From positions 140,415 to 204,414 of the forward strand of contig JAHDEJ010000005.1 of the NCBI GenBank assembly GCA_020628865.1: a stretch of 64,000 nt of DNA, read 5' to 3'. The notes below the pieces were generated by a model. The model did not search any database and was not told the origin of the DNA. It saw only the letters and a program-made list of their open reading frames with translations. Numbering within the stretch: the first letter of the stretch is position 1; each line of letters opens with the position of its first letter. Source of the DNA: Acidimicrobiales bacterium. Lineage in GTDB: Bacteria; Actinomycetota; Acidimicrobiia; Acidimicrobiales; SHLQ01. Position numbers and translations under genes: made by a program. Below, piece after piece: positions 52,095-60,817 of the stretch.

Positions 52095-52655
52095 TCAGGC
52101 GCAGGACACGTCTTCGTCCGCAACGGGGACGAAGACGAACACGTCGCTTCCCTTGAGCAGGTAGAGCTCGGTCTCATCCGGCGACGAGTACATCGCGCGG
52201 TCGCTGGCGGCCCGAAGCCCGGTGTCGACCGCGTTCGCCGGCAGTTCTCCGAGCACGGATCCGGCGTCGAAGTGCGAGACCGCCTGGTCGGTGTTGTGGA
52301 AGAACTGCGGCTCCCAGTCCTGCTCGGGCGGGACTGCGTTCTCGCCGGTGTACGGCGTGCCGATGGGGACACCGATGGAGATGAATTCGGCGGCTTCCCA
52401 TTCGCAGTGGTCGTCGCCGAACCGGTGGAAGACGAATTCGAGGTTGACGGCGCAGCCACCCTCGTCGGTCCAGTTGATGCGGTTCGACGAGCCGTCCCGG
52501 AACCACTCGGGCTCGGAGCTCAGGTCGGTCCACGAACCGGCCGGGCCGTCACACTCGTCGACGGGTGCGCTTCCGGGGTCTGCGTTTCCGGTCTCGCCAC
52601 CACCACAGGCGGCAAGCAGAACGGCGCCGACCAGCAGCGGGCGAAGAGAGGCCAT
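52095..52655 (-). CDS. Lipoprotein, unknown function
   Basis: A 186-residue exported lipoprotein: signal MASLRPLLVGAVLLAACGGG with lipobox LAAC (Cys17). The mature part is acidic and contains five further cysteines; WTDEGGCAVNLEFVFHRFGDDH suggests a small beta domain. It follows the large TolB-like lipoprotein gene by 67 bp on the same strand and may share its transcript. No family recognised. Confidence 0.78.
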   Translation of the reverse strand: MASLRPLLVGAVLLAACGGGETGNADPGSAPVDECDGPAGSWTDLSSEPEWFRDGSSNRINWTDEGGCAVNLEFVFHRFGDDHCEWEAAEFISIGVPIGTPYTGENAVPPEQDWEPQFFHNTDQAVSHFDAGSVLGELPANAVDTGLRAASDRAMYSSPDETELYLLKGSDVFVFVPVADEDVSCA

Positions 52656-52722
52656 GGCGTCAGACTAGGTGAGCATGGCGACGGCCTCGGCCGTCCCGGT
52701 GCCGTCGAGCGTGACCGCCACG

Positions 52723-55362
52723 TCATTCCTTCCAATCGAGGGCGGTGGCGCGGATCCCGGTGAGCGAGATCGACCCATCCATCGCAACGATCGCGACCGA
52801 GCTGTTCACGTCCGCGTCGCCGATACCTCCGGCGGACACGTTCCGGATGTAGGCGATCTGCTCGCCGGTGGGGGACCAGACGGGCCACGATGCCCCAAGG
52901 GGGTCGGTCGTCATTTGCACGACCTCCCCGGTTTCGAGCGTGGCCATGAACACCTGCTCCACAAGCTTCTCGTCCGGCGACGACATCGTCACGAACGCGA
53001 GACGGTCATCGACCGGCGACCAGGTCACGTCGGTCTGCGTGCCGGGGATGTCGTAGAGGCGGTAGGCGGGTTCCTCGGAGGTGATGTCCACCATCCAAAT
53101 GTCTGCCCGGTCACCGTCGTGCGTTCCCGGCCCGATGAAGGCGATGCGTGTGCCGTCGGGAGACCACGTGGCATCAGTGCTGTCCTCGTTCGTGGTGAGT
53201 TGCGTTCGCTCACCGGTGGAAACCTCGAAGAGGAAGAGATCGTCCGCAGAATCCGATCCTCCGTAGTAGACGACGTGGGTCCCTTCCGGTGACCACGCGC
53301 TGTCATAGCCCTCATAGCCGAGGGCAAACGAGCCCTCCGCTCCGTCCTCGAGAACGATGTGGCCAGTTCCGTCCGCGTTGCGGATGGCGATACCACTACG
53401 TCCGTCGATCTCCGTCTCGTACACAATCCGAGAACCGTCGGGTGACCAACTTGGCCGACCGCTGTACCGCCCGTCATCAGCGATCACGGAGACGGCGGAA
53501 CCATCAGCGTTCATACGCAGCAGGGCGATTCCAGAGTCGACTTCGCTGGTCCACGCGATTGTCGAACCGTCTGGAGAGAAGCTGCCGCGATGGTCGTAGC
53601 CGTCGTTGTCCGTGAGGACCGAGCTCTCAACCGGCCTACCGGCGCTGAGCAACACGATCTCGCGGTCCTCGCCGCCGTCTGCGATGGCGGAAGCGAGGAT
53701 CGTGCCGCCCCAATCAGGGGCAGAACGGGTCGAGAGGAGGTGACAGTCGTGCTCGTGGATCGTCAGGAGCTGTTCGCGTTCGGCGACGTTGTAGCGGATC
53801 CCAACGGCGAGCTCGAACTCGTTGGTCTCACTCGAGCATTCGTCGGCGGCAGCCGCATCGAACGCAGCCCGGCTCATTCGTTGGTGATGAATCGCTCCGT
53901 GGCGACGATCGATCATCTCGTCCCACGTGCTCGCCGTGCTCGCACCGATTGGCCGGTTCATGAGGTCTGGCAAAAGATCACACGACGACTCGAGTTGGAC
54001 CGCGGCCGCGAACTCATCGGCATTCGCCGTTCGGACGTCCGAGGCAGACGCCCCTTCCAGGAACCCGTTGCATCCCATTTCTGCGAGGAAGCCGAAGAGG
54101 GGGAGTGATGCATCGTGCTCCCCGATCGCGCGGTAGGCCTGCTCCACCGCTCCATCCCATGTCTCGGTTTGTGTGGCCAGCGAAGCGCCCCCGACCAAAG
54201 AGATGTTGGGCCGAACGGTTTGACCAATGGGGCAGTTGCCGGCGTAGAGGTCCGTGAGAATGTCGGTCCCATCGAAGTCGAAGGTTGTTGCGAGGCAGAG
54301 CCCGTCTCCCAGTGTGAGGAGCTCGTCGACCGTCGTATCGAGCTCACCCGAATTCCAGGCAACCAGATCCTGGGTCGACCACATTGCAGTACGCAGCGTT
54401 TCGCCGGAGTGCTCGTTTCGGAACGCATAGAGGCGATCGCCACTGTCGGCGAACTGGGGCACGTCGGTTCCCCAGGGAGAGGCGAGACGCTCGACCGTCC
54501 ATTCAACCCCATCCGCCGAGGTGCTCGTATAGATCTTCGATCGGTCCACAGGAAGTGCGCCGTTGCCGATCGCGACATACCGCTCAAGTGTGGTGCTCCA
54601 GAAGTAGTGGAGAATGGAGCGAACCTCGGAAGCCTCGTCGACTCGTTCGAAGGGTCGGGCGATCGTCCACTCGTCCCCAGCGAGGAACGCGAGGGCGGGA
54701 CCCTTCCGGTGGTGCTGACCGCGGGCGACGTGGGTGACGGTCACGCCGTCGGGCCCGTCGATGCTTCGGGTTGGCTGCATCTTCTGTAGGTCGTTGTGTG
54801 CCCCTCGAGGAACGGTGACTGTCTCGGGTTCAACTCGTTGCCAGTCGCCGATGGATGTGGAGGTCCAGGCTGCAACGGTGGCGGAGTCGTTCAGGAGTTC
54901 GAAGACGGTCGTCCCGTCTCGATTCCAGAGGTACGGACGCGCTTCGCGAAGGTGCCCGAACTCTTCCGTTGCGTCGACGCTCGTTTGCCACTGGGTTCCA
55001 TCGGAGGATTCCATGATCATGGTCGCCGTCGAGACAATGAACGCGTCGTCACTCACGTGTACGGCCCGGGGTTGGATGTTCTCGGCAAGTGGATGGGAAC
55101 GCCATTCGGAGGATCCGTCGTGGGTCACCAAAACGCCGGTCTCGTCCGCCACGCCAAGCGCCAGCAGGCCATTGCCACCATCCACCACGGAATACACGGC
55201 GACGGAGCTGTCCCAGCCCACCAAGGGCCCCCACGGTTGGTCGACCAGCTCCTTGATCCCGTCCGGTGCGGCGAAGGGCAACGTTGCCGGGGCCTCCTCG
55301 CTGCTGCAGGCCACCGCCAAACTCGCGAATGCGAGCAACGTCAGGACACGCCCGTACTTCAT
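52723..55362 (-). CDS. Large TolB-like (WD40/PD40) lipoprotein
   Basis: An 879-residue lipoprotein. ATG 55362 (or 55365) follows GGGGGA and gives a signal peptide (KYGRVLTLLAFASLAVAC, lipid Cys19). Residues to about 420 form a first propeller-like part; from ~560 several PD40 repeats are clear: GSFSPDGSTIAWTSEVD, RPSWSPDGSRIVYETEID, SAWSPEGTHVVYYGG, ATWSPDGTRIAFIGPG and PVWSPTGEQIAYIRNVS. Such TolB-C-like proteins act in envelope binding or assembly; a receptor role is possible. It ends 67 bp before the small lipoprotein gene. Confidence 0.82.
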   Translation of the reverse strand: MKYGRVLTLLAFASLAVACSSEEAPATLPFAAPDGIKELVDQPWGPLVGWDSSVAVYSVVDGGNGLLALGVADETGVLVTHDGSSEWRSHPLAENIQPRAVHVSDDAFIVSTATMIMESSDGTQWQTSVDATEEFGHLREARPYLWNRDGTTVFELLNDSATVAAWTSTSIGDWQRVEPETVTVPRGAHNDLQKMQPTRSIDGPDGVTVTHVARGQHHRKGPALAFLAGDEWTIARPFERVDEASEVRSILHYFWSTTLERYVAIGNGALPVDRSKIYTSTSADGVEWTVERLASPWGTDVPQFADSGDRLYAFRNEHSGETLRTAMWSTQDLVAWNSGELDTTVDELLTLGDGLCLATTFDFDGTDILTDLYAGNCPIGQTVRPNISLVGGASLATQTETWDGAVEQAYRAIGEHDASLPLFGFLAEMGCNGFLEGASASDVRTANADEFAAAVQLESSCDLLPDLMNRPIGASTASTWDEMIDRRHGAIHHQRMSRAAFDAAAADECSSETNEFELAVGIRYNVAEREQLLTIHEHDCHLLSTRSAPDWGGTILASAIADGGEDREIVLLSAGRPVESSVLTDNDGYDHRGSFSPDGSTIAWTSEVDSGIALLRMNADGSAVSVIADDGRYSGRPSWSPDGSRIVYETEIDGRSGIAIRNADGTGHIVLEDGAEGSFALGYEGYDSAWSPEGTHVVYYGGSDSADDLFLFEVSTGERTQLTTNEDSTDATWSPDGTRIAFIGPGTHDGDRADIWMVDITSEEPAYRLYDIPGTQTDVTWSPVDDRLAFVTMSSPDEKLVEQVFMATLETGEVVQMTTDPLGASWPVWSPTGEQIAYIRNVSAGGIGDADVNSSVAIVAMDGSISLTGIRATALDWKE

Positions 55363-55486
55363 CATCGATTCCCCCGATTGGTCCGCCTGGATCCTCTTCC
55401 TCAATCGGCTTCGACAGGGCGAGGTTGAACAGTGGCCTTCGATCGGGTTTCTGGCCGGTGAGGCTGCTCGAGCGTCGAGCTCTTGA

Positions 55487-55972
55487 TCAGGTCAGCAGCT
55501 CGACGGCGCTCTCCGCCCACGCGGCCACGGTGTCGCCGAGGGCGTCCATCTCCGAGTCGAGCACGTAGAGCCCACGTGTCGGCACGGACGCACCGAGCTC
55601 GACGAGCAAGGGGCGCAGATGCACCTCGGGCGCGAGCGCGTGTTGATGGCCGGCGCCGACCATCACCGGAACCGCTCGGGTTCCGGCGAGGCCGTTGTTG
55701 CCGTACTGGTCGAGGAACGCCTTGAGCAGTCCCGTGTACGTGGCCTTGTAGGTGGGGCAGGCGAAGACGATCACATCGGCCGAGGCGACCTCGGCCGTCA
55801 GCGCCTGCACTGCTTCGTTGCCCCACTCGAACAGGTGCGGTGCGACCGGTGCCAGCTCGTGCACAGCGACCTCCTCACCGCGAGCTGCGGCGATGGCATC
55901 GCCGACGGCCGAGCCGATGGTGGTGGTTCGCCCGCCCGGGTTCGGGTTTCCGATGACGACGGCAACGCTCAC
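55487..55972 (-). CDS. NADPH-dependent FMN reductase (SsuE/MsuE-like)
   Basis: A 161-residue flavodoxin-fold reductase. The FMN loop is VVIGNPNPGGRTTTIGSAVG, and SADVIVFACPTYKATYTGLLKAFLDQYG carries the conserved P-x-Y of NADPH:FMN reductases. The GTG start overlaps the stop of the flavin monooxygenase gene (GTGA, 55969-55972), so it should supply reduced FMN to that enzyme, taking the place of RutF in the Rut pathway. Length matches SsuE-type reductases. Confidence 0.92.
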   Translation of the reverse strand: MSVAVVIGNPNPGGRTTTIGSAVGDAIAAARGEEVAVHELAPVAPHLFEWGNEAVQALTAEVASADVIVFACPTYKATYTGLLKAFLDQYGNNGLAGTRAVPVMVGAGHQHALAPEVHLRPLLVELGASVPTRGLYVLDSEMDALGDTVAAWAESAVELLT

Positions 55973-57018
55973 TTGCGCGACTCCATGAGCGGCATGACCT
56001 GCTCGCCGAACATCTTGGTGGCGACCGGGTAGTCGTCGAACACACACATGGTGCCCTTCACGCCCGGGATCTGGGCGACCTCGTCGAGGCGGGCGGCGAT
56101 GGTGGCGGGGCTGCCGACGATGGCACCGATGTTCAGGTTGAACGCCTGTTGCATCTCGGCGATCTTGTCGGCGGTGGCGCCGGCGGTGTCCATCTCGGCC
56201 GCGCCGATGAGGAACTTGATGGCTTCGAGGTCGGCGCCGTCCTGGTAGTGCTGCCACTTGGCTTCGGCTTCTTCATCCGTGTCGCCCATCGTGATGTGGA
56301 AGAGCACGTACACGCCGACGTCGCGACCGGTCTTCTCGGCCGCTGCCATCAGCCGGCCGGCGTCGTTGCGAACGACGTCGAGGTCGCTGGTGCCGATGAT
56401 GAACTGGTAGTCGCCGTAGGTGGCGCAGAACTCCATGCCCCGATCACTCTGGCCGGCGCAGACGAGTGGCACGCCGCCGTCCTTCGGTGGGGGCGACAGG
56501 CGACAGTCGTCCATCTGGAAGTACTCGCCCTTGAGGTCGGAGACGCCGTCGGACCAGAGGTCCTGCATGATCTTCACGTATTCGGTGGCGTAGTCGTAGC
56601 GCTTCTCGTAGTACCAGTCGCCGGGCCACACACCCATCTGGCTGTATTCGATCTGGTTCCAACCGGACACGATGTTGATGCCGAACCGTCCGTCGCTGAT
56701 GTCGTCGATGGTCGATGCCATGCGGGCGACCATGGCCGGCTCCATCGTGGGCAGCGCGACCGACGCAAAGAGGTTGATCTTCTCGGTGGCGGCGGCGAGG
56801 CCGGCCATGAGCGTGAAGGACTCGAGGTTGTGGTCCCAGAATTCGGTGTCGCCACCGAAGCCCCGCAGCTTCACCATGGAGAGCAGGAACTCGAAACCCT
56901 GCTTCTCGGCTTCGAGGGCGGTGGTCTTGTTGAGATCGAAACTCGGCATGTACTGCGGTGACGTCTTGGACATCATCCATCCGTTGTTGCCGATGGGAAT
57001 GAAAATGCCGACGTCCAT
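55969..57018 (-). CDS. RutA-type FMN-dependent pyrimidine monooxygenase
   Basis: A 349-residue LLM-class flavin monooxygenase. It matches RutA along its length: IGVFVPIGNNGW-type start (VGIFIPIGNNGWMM), MVKLRGFGG, EFWDHNLESFTLMAGLAA, MARMASTIDDISDGRFGINI, GVWPGDWYYEKRYDYATEYV and VPLVCAGQSDRGMEF. RutA opens the uracil ring at N3 with O2 and reduced FMN to give ureidoacrylate. It is coupled to an FMN reductase and preceded by a RutB-like cysteine hydrolase. Related enzymes with other ring substrates cannot be excluded. RutR-like half-sites lie 22-42 bp upstream. Confidence 0.9.
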   Translation of the reverse strand: MDVGIFIPIGNNGWMMSKTSPQYMPSFDLNKTTALEAEKQGFEFLLSMVKLRGFGGDTEFWDHNLESFTLMAGLAAATEKINLFASVALPTMEPAMVARMASTIDDISDGRFGINIVSGWNQIEYSQMGVWPGDWYYEKRYDYATEYVKIMQDLWSDGVSDLKGEYFQMDDCRLSPPPKDGGVPLVCAGQSDRGMEFCATYGDYQFIIGTSDLDVVRNDAGRLMAAAEKTGRDVGVYVLFHITMGDTDEEAEAKWQHYQDGADLEAIKFLIGAAEMDTAGATADKIAEMQQAFNLNIGAIVGSPATIAARLDEVAQIPGVKGTMCVFDDYPVATKMFGEQVMPLMESRK

Positions 57019-57039
57019 GTGTTTCTCTTCTCTTTTCGT

Positions 57040-57081
57040 TTGACCAGTGGGGTTGGTCTAGCACGCGCGTTCCGACGCGTG
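57040..57081 (-). promoter_or_regulatory. RutR-like half-sites and adjacent palindrome upstream of the RutA-type gene
   Basis: TTGACCA (57040-57046) and TGGTCTA (57054-57060) form an inverted pair like the RutR operator TTGACCA-N2-TGGTCAA, but the spacer is 7 bases. A second palindrome, CACGCG-N8-CGCGTG (57062-57081), lies next to it. Both sit just upstream of the 57018 start. Confidence 0.4.
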
Positions 57082-57086
57082 TCGGG

Positions 57087-57116
57087 CGTTTCCGGCAGGT
57101 TCACGCGCCGGAAACG
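57087..57116 (-). terminator. Perfect hairpin after the cysteine hydrolase gene
   Basis: CGTTTCCGGC (57087-57096) and GCCGGAAACG (57107-57116) are perfect 10-base arms with a 10-base loop, starting 8 bases past the stop codon at 57124. It probably ends or attenuates the transcript before the RutA-type gene. Confidence 0.55.
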
Positions 57117-57123
57117 GACGTCG

Positions 57124-57735
57124 TCAGTGAGAGAGGTGGTCGAGCACTTCGATGAGCGGAACGACGTCGCCGTACTTGGCGTCGATGTCGAAAAGGTTCG
57201 ATTCGTGGGTTTCGAGACGGCGATCGCCGCAGGCTTCCGGCACGACGATGGGCACGATGTCGTGCTGACAAGCGTCGATCGCGCTGGCTCGCACGCACCC
57301 GCTGGTGGACACGCCACCGATGATCAGCGTGTCGATTCTGTCGGTCCCAAGCTGGTCGGCCAGCTCCGTTCCAAAGAACGAAGAGGCCGCTTGTTTCGTG
57401 ATGACGACCTCGTCCTCTGCCGGCTGGAGCTCGGGCAGCCAGTCGCCCAGCGGGTTGCCCCGATCGAACGAGGCGAGTGCACCGACCTTGCGATAGAACA
57501 CGCCACCGTTGCCGCCGGGCTCGAACTCGACTCGGGTCCAGATGACGGGCACGCCGGCGGTGCGGGCAGCATCGACCAGGGCGACACATCCCTCGATCGC
57601 ATCGCGGGAGCCGAGGTTCAACGGCGACCCGTCGGTGAAGTAGGCCCGGCACATGTCGACGACGAGCACGGCTGGCGTCTCGCCGAATCCGAGCCGACCG
57701 TTGAAGCCGAGGTCGGCAGCTGGTTCCTCGCTCAT
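57124..57735 (-). CDS. Isochorismatase-like cysteine hydrolase (RutB / N-carbamoylsarcosine amidase-like)
   Basis: A 203-residue cysteine hydrolase. The triad is visible: Asp27 in AVLVVDMCRAY, Lys114 in VVITKQAASSF and Cys147 in GVSTSGCVRASAIDACQ. It is closest in pattern to N-carbamoylsarcosine amidase, which removes a carbamoyl group as RutB does from ureidoacrylate. Next to RutA and an FMN reductase, cleavage of ureidoacrylate or a similar carbamoyl compound is the best guess. The start at ATG 57735 gives the canonical N-terminus. Confidence 0.87.
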   Translation of the reverse strand: MSEEPAADLGFNGRLGFGETPAVLVVDMCRAYFTDGSPLNLGSRDAIEGCVALVDAARTAGVPVIWTRVEFEPGGNGGVFYRKVGALASFDRGNPLGDWLPELQPAEDEVVITKQAASSFFGTELADQLGTDRIDTLIIGGVSTSGCVRASAIDACQHDIVPIVVPEACGDRRLETHESNLFDIDAKYGDVVPLIEVLDHLSH

Positions 57736-57804
57736 GTGTGCACGGTAGGCGAGGTGAGCTGGCGCTCGCCGGTCGAGCTGAAGGACGGCGGATACGATCG
57801 GTTC

Positions 57805-58704
57805 ATGGCCGACATCCTCCGCTCCCGTCCGAATGGTCCTGCTCGGCTCCGTCAGCTGCTCGACGAGGCGACCGAGTCGAAGCAGCCCCTCGTGCTTCCC
57901 GGTTGCTACGACGCCCTCGGTGCTCGGCTCATCGAGCAGGCTGGATTCGATGCTGCGTACATGACCGGATTCGGCACGGCGGCCGGGCTGCTCGGGCGCC
58001 CCGACGTAGGTCTGCTCGGCCTTGGCGAGATGGTGGACAACGCCCGCCGGATCGCCGCGGCCATCGACGTGCCACTGCTGGCTGACGCCGACACGGGCTA
58101 CGGCAACCAGATCAACGTGATCCGCACCGTGCAGGAGTACGAGCGTGCGGGTGTCGCCGGCATCCACATCGAGGACCAGGTGCTGCCCAAGAAGTGCGGT
58201 CATATGGAGAACAAGCAGGTGGTCGAGGCCGATGAGATGGTCGGCAAGATCACGGCCGCCGTGTCGGCCCGTCAGGACGATGACTTCGTGCTCATCACCC
58301 GTACCGACGCCCGGGCGCCGCACGGCTTGGATGAGGCCATCGCCCGGGCGCATCGTTTCCACGACGCCGGCGCCGACGTGCTGTTCGTCGAAGCGCTGGA
58401 GGGCGTGGACGAGATCGAACGGGTCGCCACCGAGTTCGCTGACGTACCGCTCATCTTCAACTGGGCCGAGGGAGGCAAGACGCCGCCGCTCACCTACGAC
58501 CACATCGCCGAGCTCGGTTTCTCGATGATCATCATGCCGATTGGCACGATGCTCGCCGCCACCCGAGCGATGCAGGGTTTCCTGGAGAAGCTGAAGGAGG
58601 GCGGCACTCCGGCCGGCTTCGCCGATGAGCTCATGCCGTTTGGCGAGTTCACCGACACGATCGGCCTCCCCGAGATCGTCGACCTCGAACAGCGCTTCAG
58701 CTGA
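57805..58704 (+). CDS. Isocitrate lyase/PEP mutase superfamily lyase
   Basis: A 299-residue TIM-barrel enzyme of the ICL/PEPM family. The Mg-binding DADTGYG (94-100), IEDQVLPKKCGHMENKQVV (catalytic KKCGH at 129-133) and VLITRTDARAPHGLDEAIARA are conserved. Relatives split C-C or C-P bonds of 2-methylisocitrate, oxaloacetate, dimethylmalate or carboxyphosphonate-type substrates. It is divergent from the cysteine hydrolase and starts at ATG 57805. The substrate is uncertain; a role in processing pathway end products next door is only inferred. Confidence 0.9.
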   Translation: MADILRSRPNGPARLRQLLDEATESKQPLVLPGCYDALGARLIEQAGFDAAYMTGFGTAAGLLGRPDVGLLGLGEMVDNARRIAAAIDVPLLADADTGYGNQINVIRTVQEYERAGVAGIHIEDQVLPKKCGHMENKQVVEADEMVGKITAAVSARQDDDFVLITRTDARAPHGLDEAIARAHRFHDAGADVLFVEALEGVDEIERVATEFADVPLIFNWAEGGKTPPLTYDHIAELGFSMIIMPIGTMLAATRAMQGFLEKLKEGGTPAGFADELMPFGEFTDTIGLPEIVDLEQRFS

Positions 58705-58733
58705 GCTCGATCGAAGCCATTAGGTTCGGTCGA

Positions 58734-59480
58734 ATGAGCAGCGGAGTGAACGTCGTCGAAGAGATCATCGATGTGGAGACGGCCGACGGGCCGATGGCCG
58801 TGTCGGTCAAGTATCCGGATGACGGCCGGTGGCATCCGACGATCGCGGTGTTCCATGACGGCCCCGGCATGCGCGAGTCGAATCACGTCTTCAACCGGCG
58901 CCTCGCGGCGGAGGGCTATCGGGTCGTCATGCCGGATCTGTATCACCGGCATGGGCGGATGCTCGGGTGGGAGTCGAGCGAAGCGACTGACGAGACGCGG
59001 GCGCAGACGATGAAGATGCTGATGTCGATGACCGACGACGAGATTCAGAGCGACATGGACGATGCGCTCGCCGCAATCGAGCTCGGTGACGACGAGAAGC
59101 TGGGAACGATCGGCTTCTGCCTCGGGGCCCGCGCGATCTATCGCACGCTCATGCGGCTACCCGAGCGCTTCGCGGTTGGGGCGACCTGGCATCCGTCGTT
59201 CCTGGCCGACGATGGCGATGACTCGCCGCACCTCACCGCGTCCGGCCTGGCCCAGCCCGTGTACATCGGGATCGGCACGGCCGACCAGGTCCAGTCGATC
59301 GAGATGCACCAGCCGTTCTTCGATGCGGTGGCGTCGCTCCCGCATGTGGAGGTCGAGATCTTCGAGGGAGCCGACCACGGCTACACTTGGCCGTCGCACC
59401 CCAACTACCACGAGGTGGCGGCCACCACGTCGTGGGTGAAGACGACGGCGCTGTTTGCTGAGCATCTTCCCCAGAGCTGA
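58734..59480 (+). CDS. Dienelactone hydrolase family protein
   Basis: A 248-residue alpha/beta hydrolase of the DLH family. The cysteine nucleophile is Cys129 in GTIGFCLGARA, with Asp184 (GTADQ) and His215 (GADHGY) completing the triad. The N-terminal FHDGPGMRESN holds the oxyanion region. It acts on lactones or activated esters in the cytosol. It follows the ICL/PEPM-family gene by 29 bp on the same strand; the two may be cotranscribed. Confidence 0.92.
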   Translation: MSSGVNVVEEIIDVETADGPMAVSVKYPDDGRWHPTIAVFHDGPGMRESNHVFNRRLAAEGYRVVMPDLYHRHGRMLGWESSEATDETRAQTMKMLMSMTDDEIQSDMDDALAAIELGDDEKLGTIGFCLGARAIYRTLMRLPERFAVGATWHPSFLADDGDDSPHLTASGLAQPVYIGIGTADQVQSIEMHQPFFDAVASLPHVEVEIFEGADHGYTWPSHPNYHEVAATTSWVKTTALFAEHLPQS

Positions 59481-59526
59481 CGTCGTTCCCATGGCGCGGG
59501 AACCAGAACGCGTTCCGAGACGTCTA

Positions 59527-60813
59527 ATGGGTATGGAACTCACACGACGAACCTTCGGTGGCCTTGCGCTCGGTGCCCTTCTGGCCGGGTGCGGCATGGA
59601 TGCCGAGGACCTGGAGGTGGCCGACACCGTGCCCCATTCACCCAGCACCTCGGGCGCCGACCGGCCGCCGGTGACCCTGCCGATGCGCGACGTCGAGGGT
59701 GGTGATCCCCGAATTGCGGGCGAGGCCATCTCCAAGCTGGCCGACGGCCTCTTTGCCGCCACCCGGACCGAGGCCAACCACACGATTTCGCCGATGAGCA
59801 TTGCGATTGCGGTGGCGATGCTCGAGCCGGGAGCGTCGGGTGCGGCGATCGGTGAGCTCCGCGCATTGTTCGGGATCGACCCGGCCGATGCGGATGCGTT
59901 CCATCAGTCGATGGGGGCGCTCGAGGTGTCGCTCGAGGAGCTGCGTGACGGACTCACGTTCCGCCTGGCCAACTCGGCCTACGTGCAGGAGGGCTTCCCG
60001 TTCGAGGGCACGTACCTTCAGGCGCTCGGTACGAGCTATGGCGCGGCGCTTGTCGAGTCCGACTTCGTCACGCAGGCCGAGGCCGAGCGGGTGGCGATCA
60101 ACGAGTGGGTCGAGGCGCAGACCGAAGGGTTCATTCCAGACCTGCTGCCGGAGGGTTCGGTGCACGGGCAGACCGTGCTCGTCCTGGTCAATGCGCTGTA
60201 CCTGCTGGCCACGTGGGAGACGGCGTTCGATGCCGAGCAGACCACCGAGCTCGACTTCACCCGATTCGACGGCTCGACCGTGGGCGTCGACATGCTGCGG
60301 GGCTCGGTCGATGCCGCCTGGCAGGGCGACGGCTTCGTCGCCGGCGAGAAACGCTACGACGGTGGCCTGGTGGCGCAGTTCGTGCTGCCCGAGGACGGGC
60401 GCTTCGACGAGGTGGCCGACGCACTCGATGCGGCGCTGTCGAACCGGCCGGAGCGCACGCCCGGTGGCGGGGCGCTGTTCCTGCCGAAGTTCGAGACGCG
60501 CAGCAAGGCCGAGCTGGTCGACGCGTTGCGAGCGAACGGAGTGTCGGCAATCTTCGGTACGGGTGGGCTTGAGGGCATCTCACCAGTGGGCGACCTGGCC
60601 GTCGACGGCGTGGTGCACCAGACGTACGTGTCGTTCGACGAGAAGGGCACCGAGGCGGCGGCGGCAACGGGCATCACGGTTCGAGCGACTTCAGCCTCGC
60701 CCACACCCGAGGTGAGCGTCATTCTTGATCGACCCTTCCTCTACCGAATCGTCGACACCGAGTCGAACGCCACCGTCTTTGTGGGTCAGGTGCTCGACCC
60801 GACCGCCGGCTGA
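59527..60813 (+). CDS. Serpin-family protease inhibitor, Tat-type lipoprotein
   Basis: A 428-residue serpin, the suicide-type protease inhibitor family. The signal ELTRRTFGGLALGALLAGC carries a twin-arginine motif and a lipobox (Cys22), so it should be exported folded and lipid-anchored. Serpin landmarks are NHTISPMSIAIAVAML (helix B), LVNALYLLATWE and, in the reactive loop, the hinge EKGTEAAAATG starting at residue 372, then VRATSASPTPEVSVILDRPF. By alignment with alpha-1-antitrypsin P1 is about Thr388, with a loop two residues longer; Arg nearby at P3 is possible as P1. Targets may be foreign or own proteases at the cell surface. Confidence 0.92.
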   Translation: MGMELTRRTFGGLALGALLAGCGMDAEDLEVADTVPHSPSTSGADRPPVTLPMRDVEGGDPRIAGEAISKLADGLFAATRTEANHTISPMSIAIAVAMLEPGASGAAIGELRALFGIDPADADAFHQSMGALEVSLEELRDGLTFRLANSAYVQEGFPFEGTYLQALGTSYGAALVESDFVTQAEAERVAINEWVEAQTEGFIPDLLPEGSVHGQTVLVLVNALYLLATWETAFDAEQTTELDFTRFDGSTVGVDMLRGSVDAAWQGDGFVAGEKRYDGGLVAQFVLPEDGRFDEVADALDAALSNRPERTPGGGALFLPKFETRSKAELVDALRANGVSAIFGTGGLEGISPVGDLAVDGVVHQTYVSFDEKGTEAAAATGITVRATSASPTPEVSVILDRPFLYRIVDTESNATVFVGQVLDPTAG

Positions 60814-60817
60814 TCGG

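Noticed and set aside
57040..57060. A genuine RutR operator
   Set aside because: The half-sites fit but the spacer is 7 bases, not 2, so it is kept only as RutR-like.
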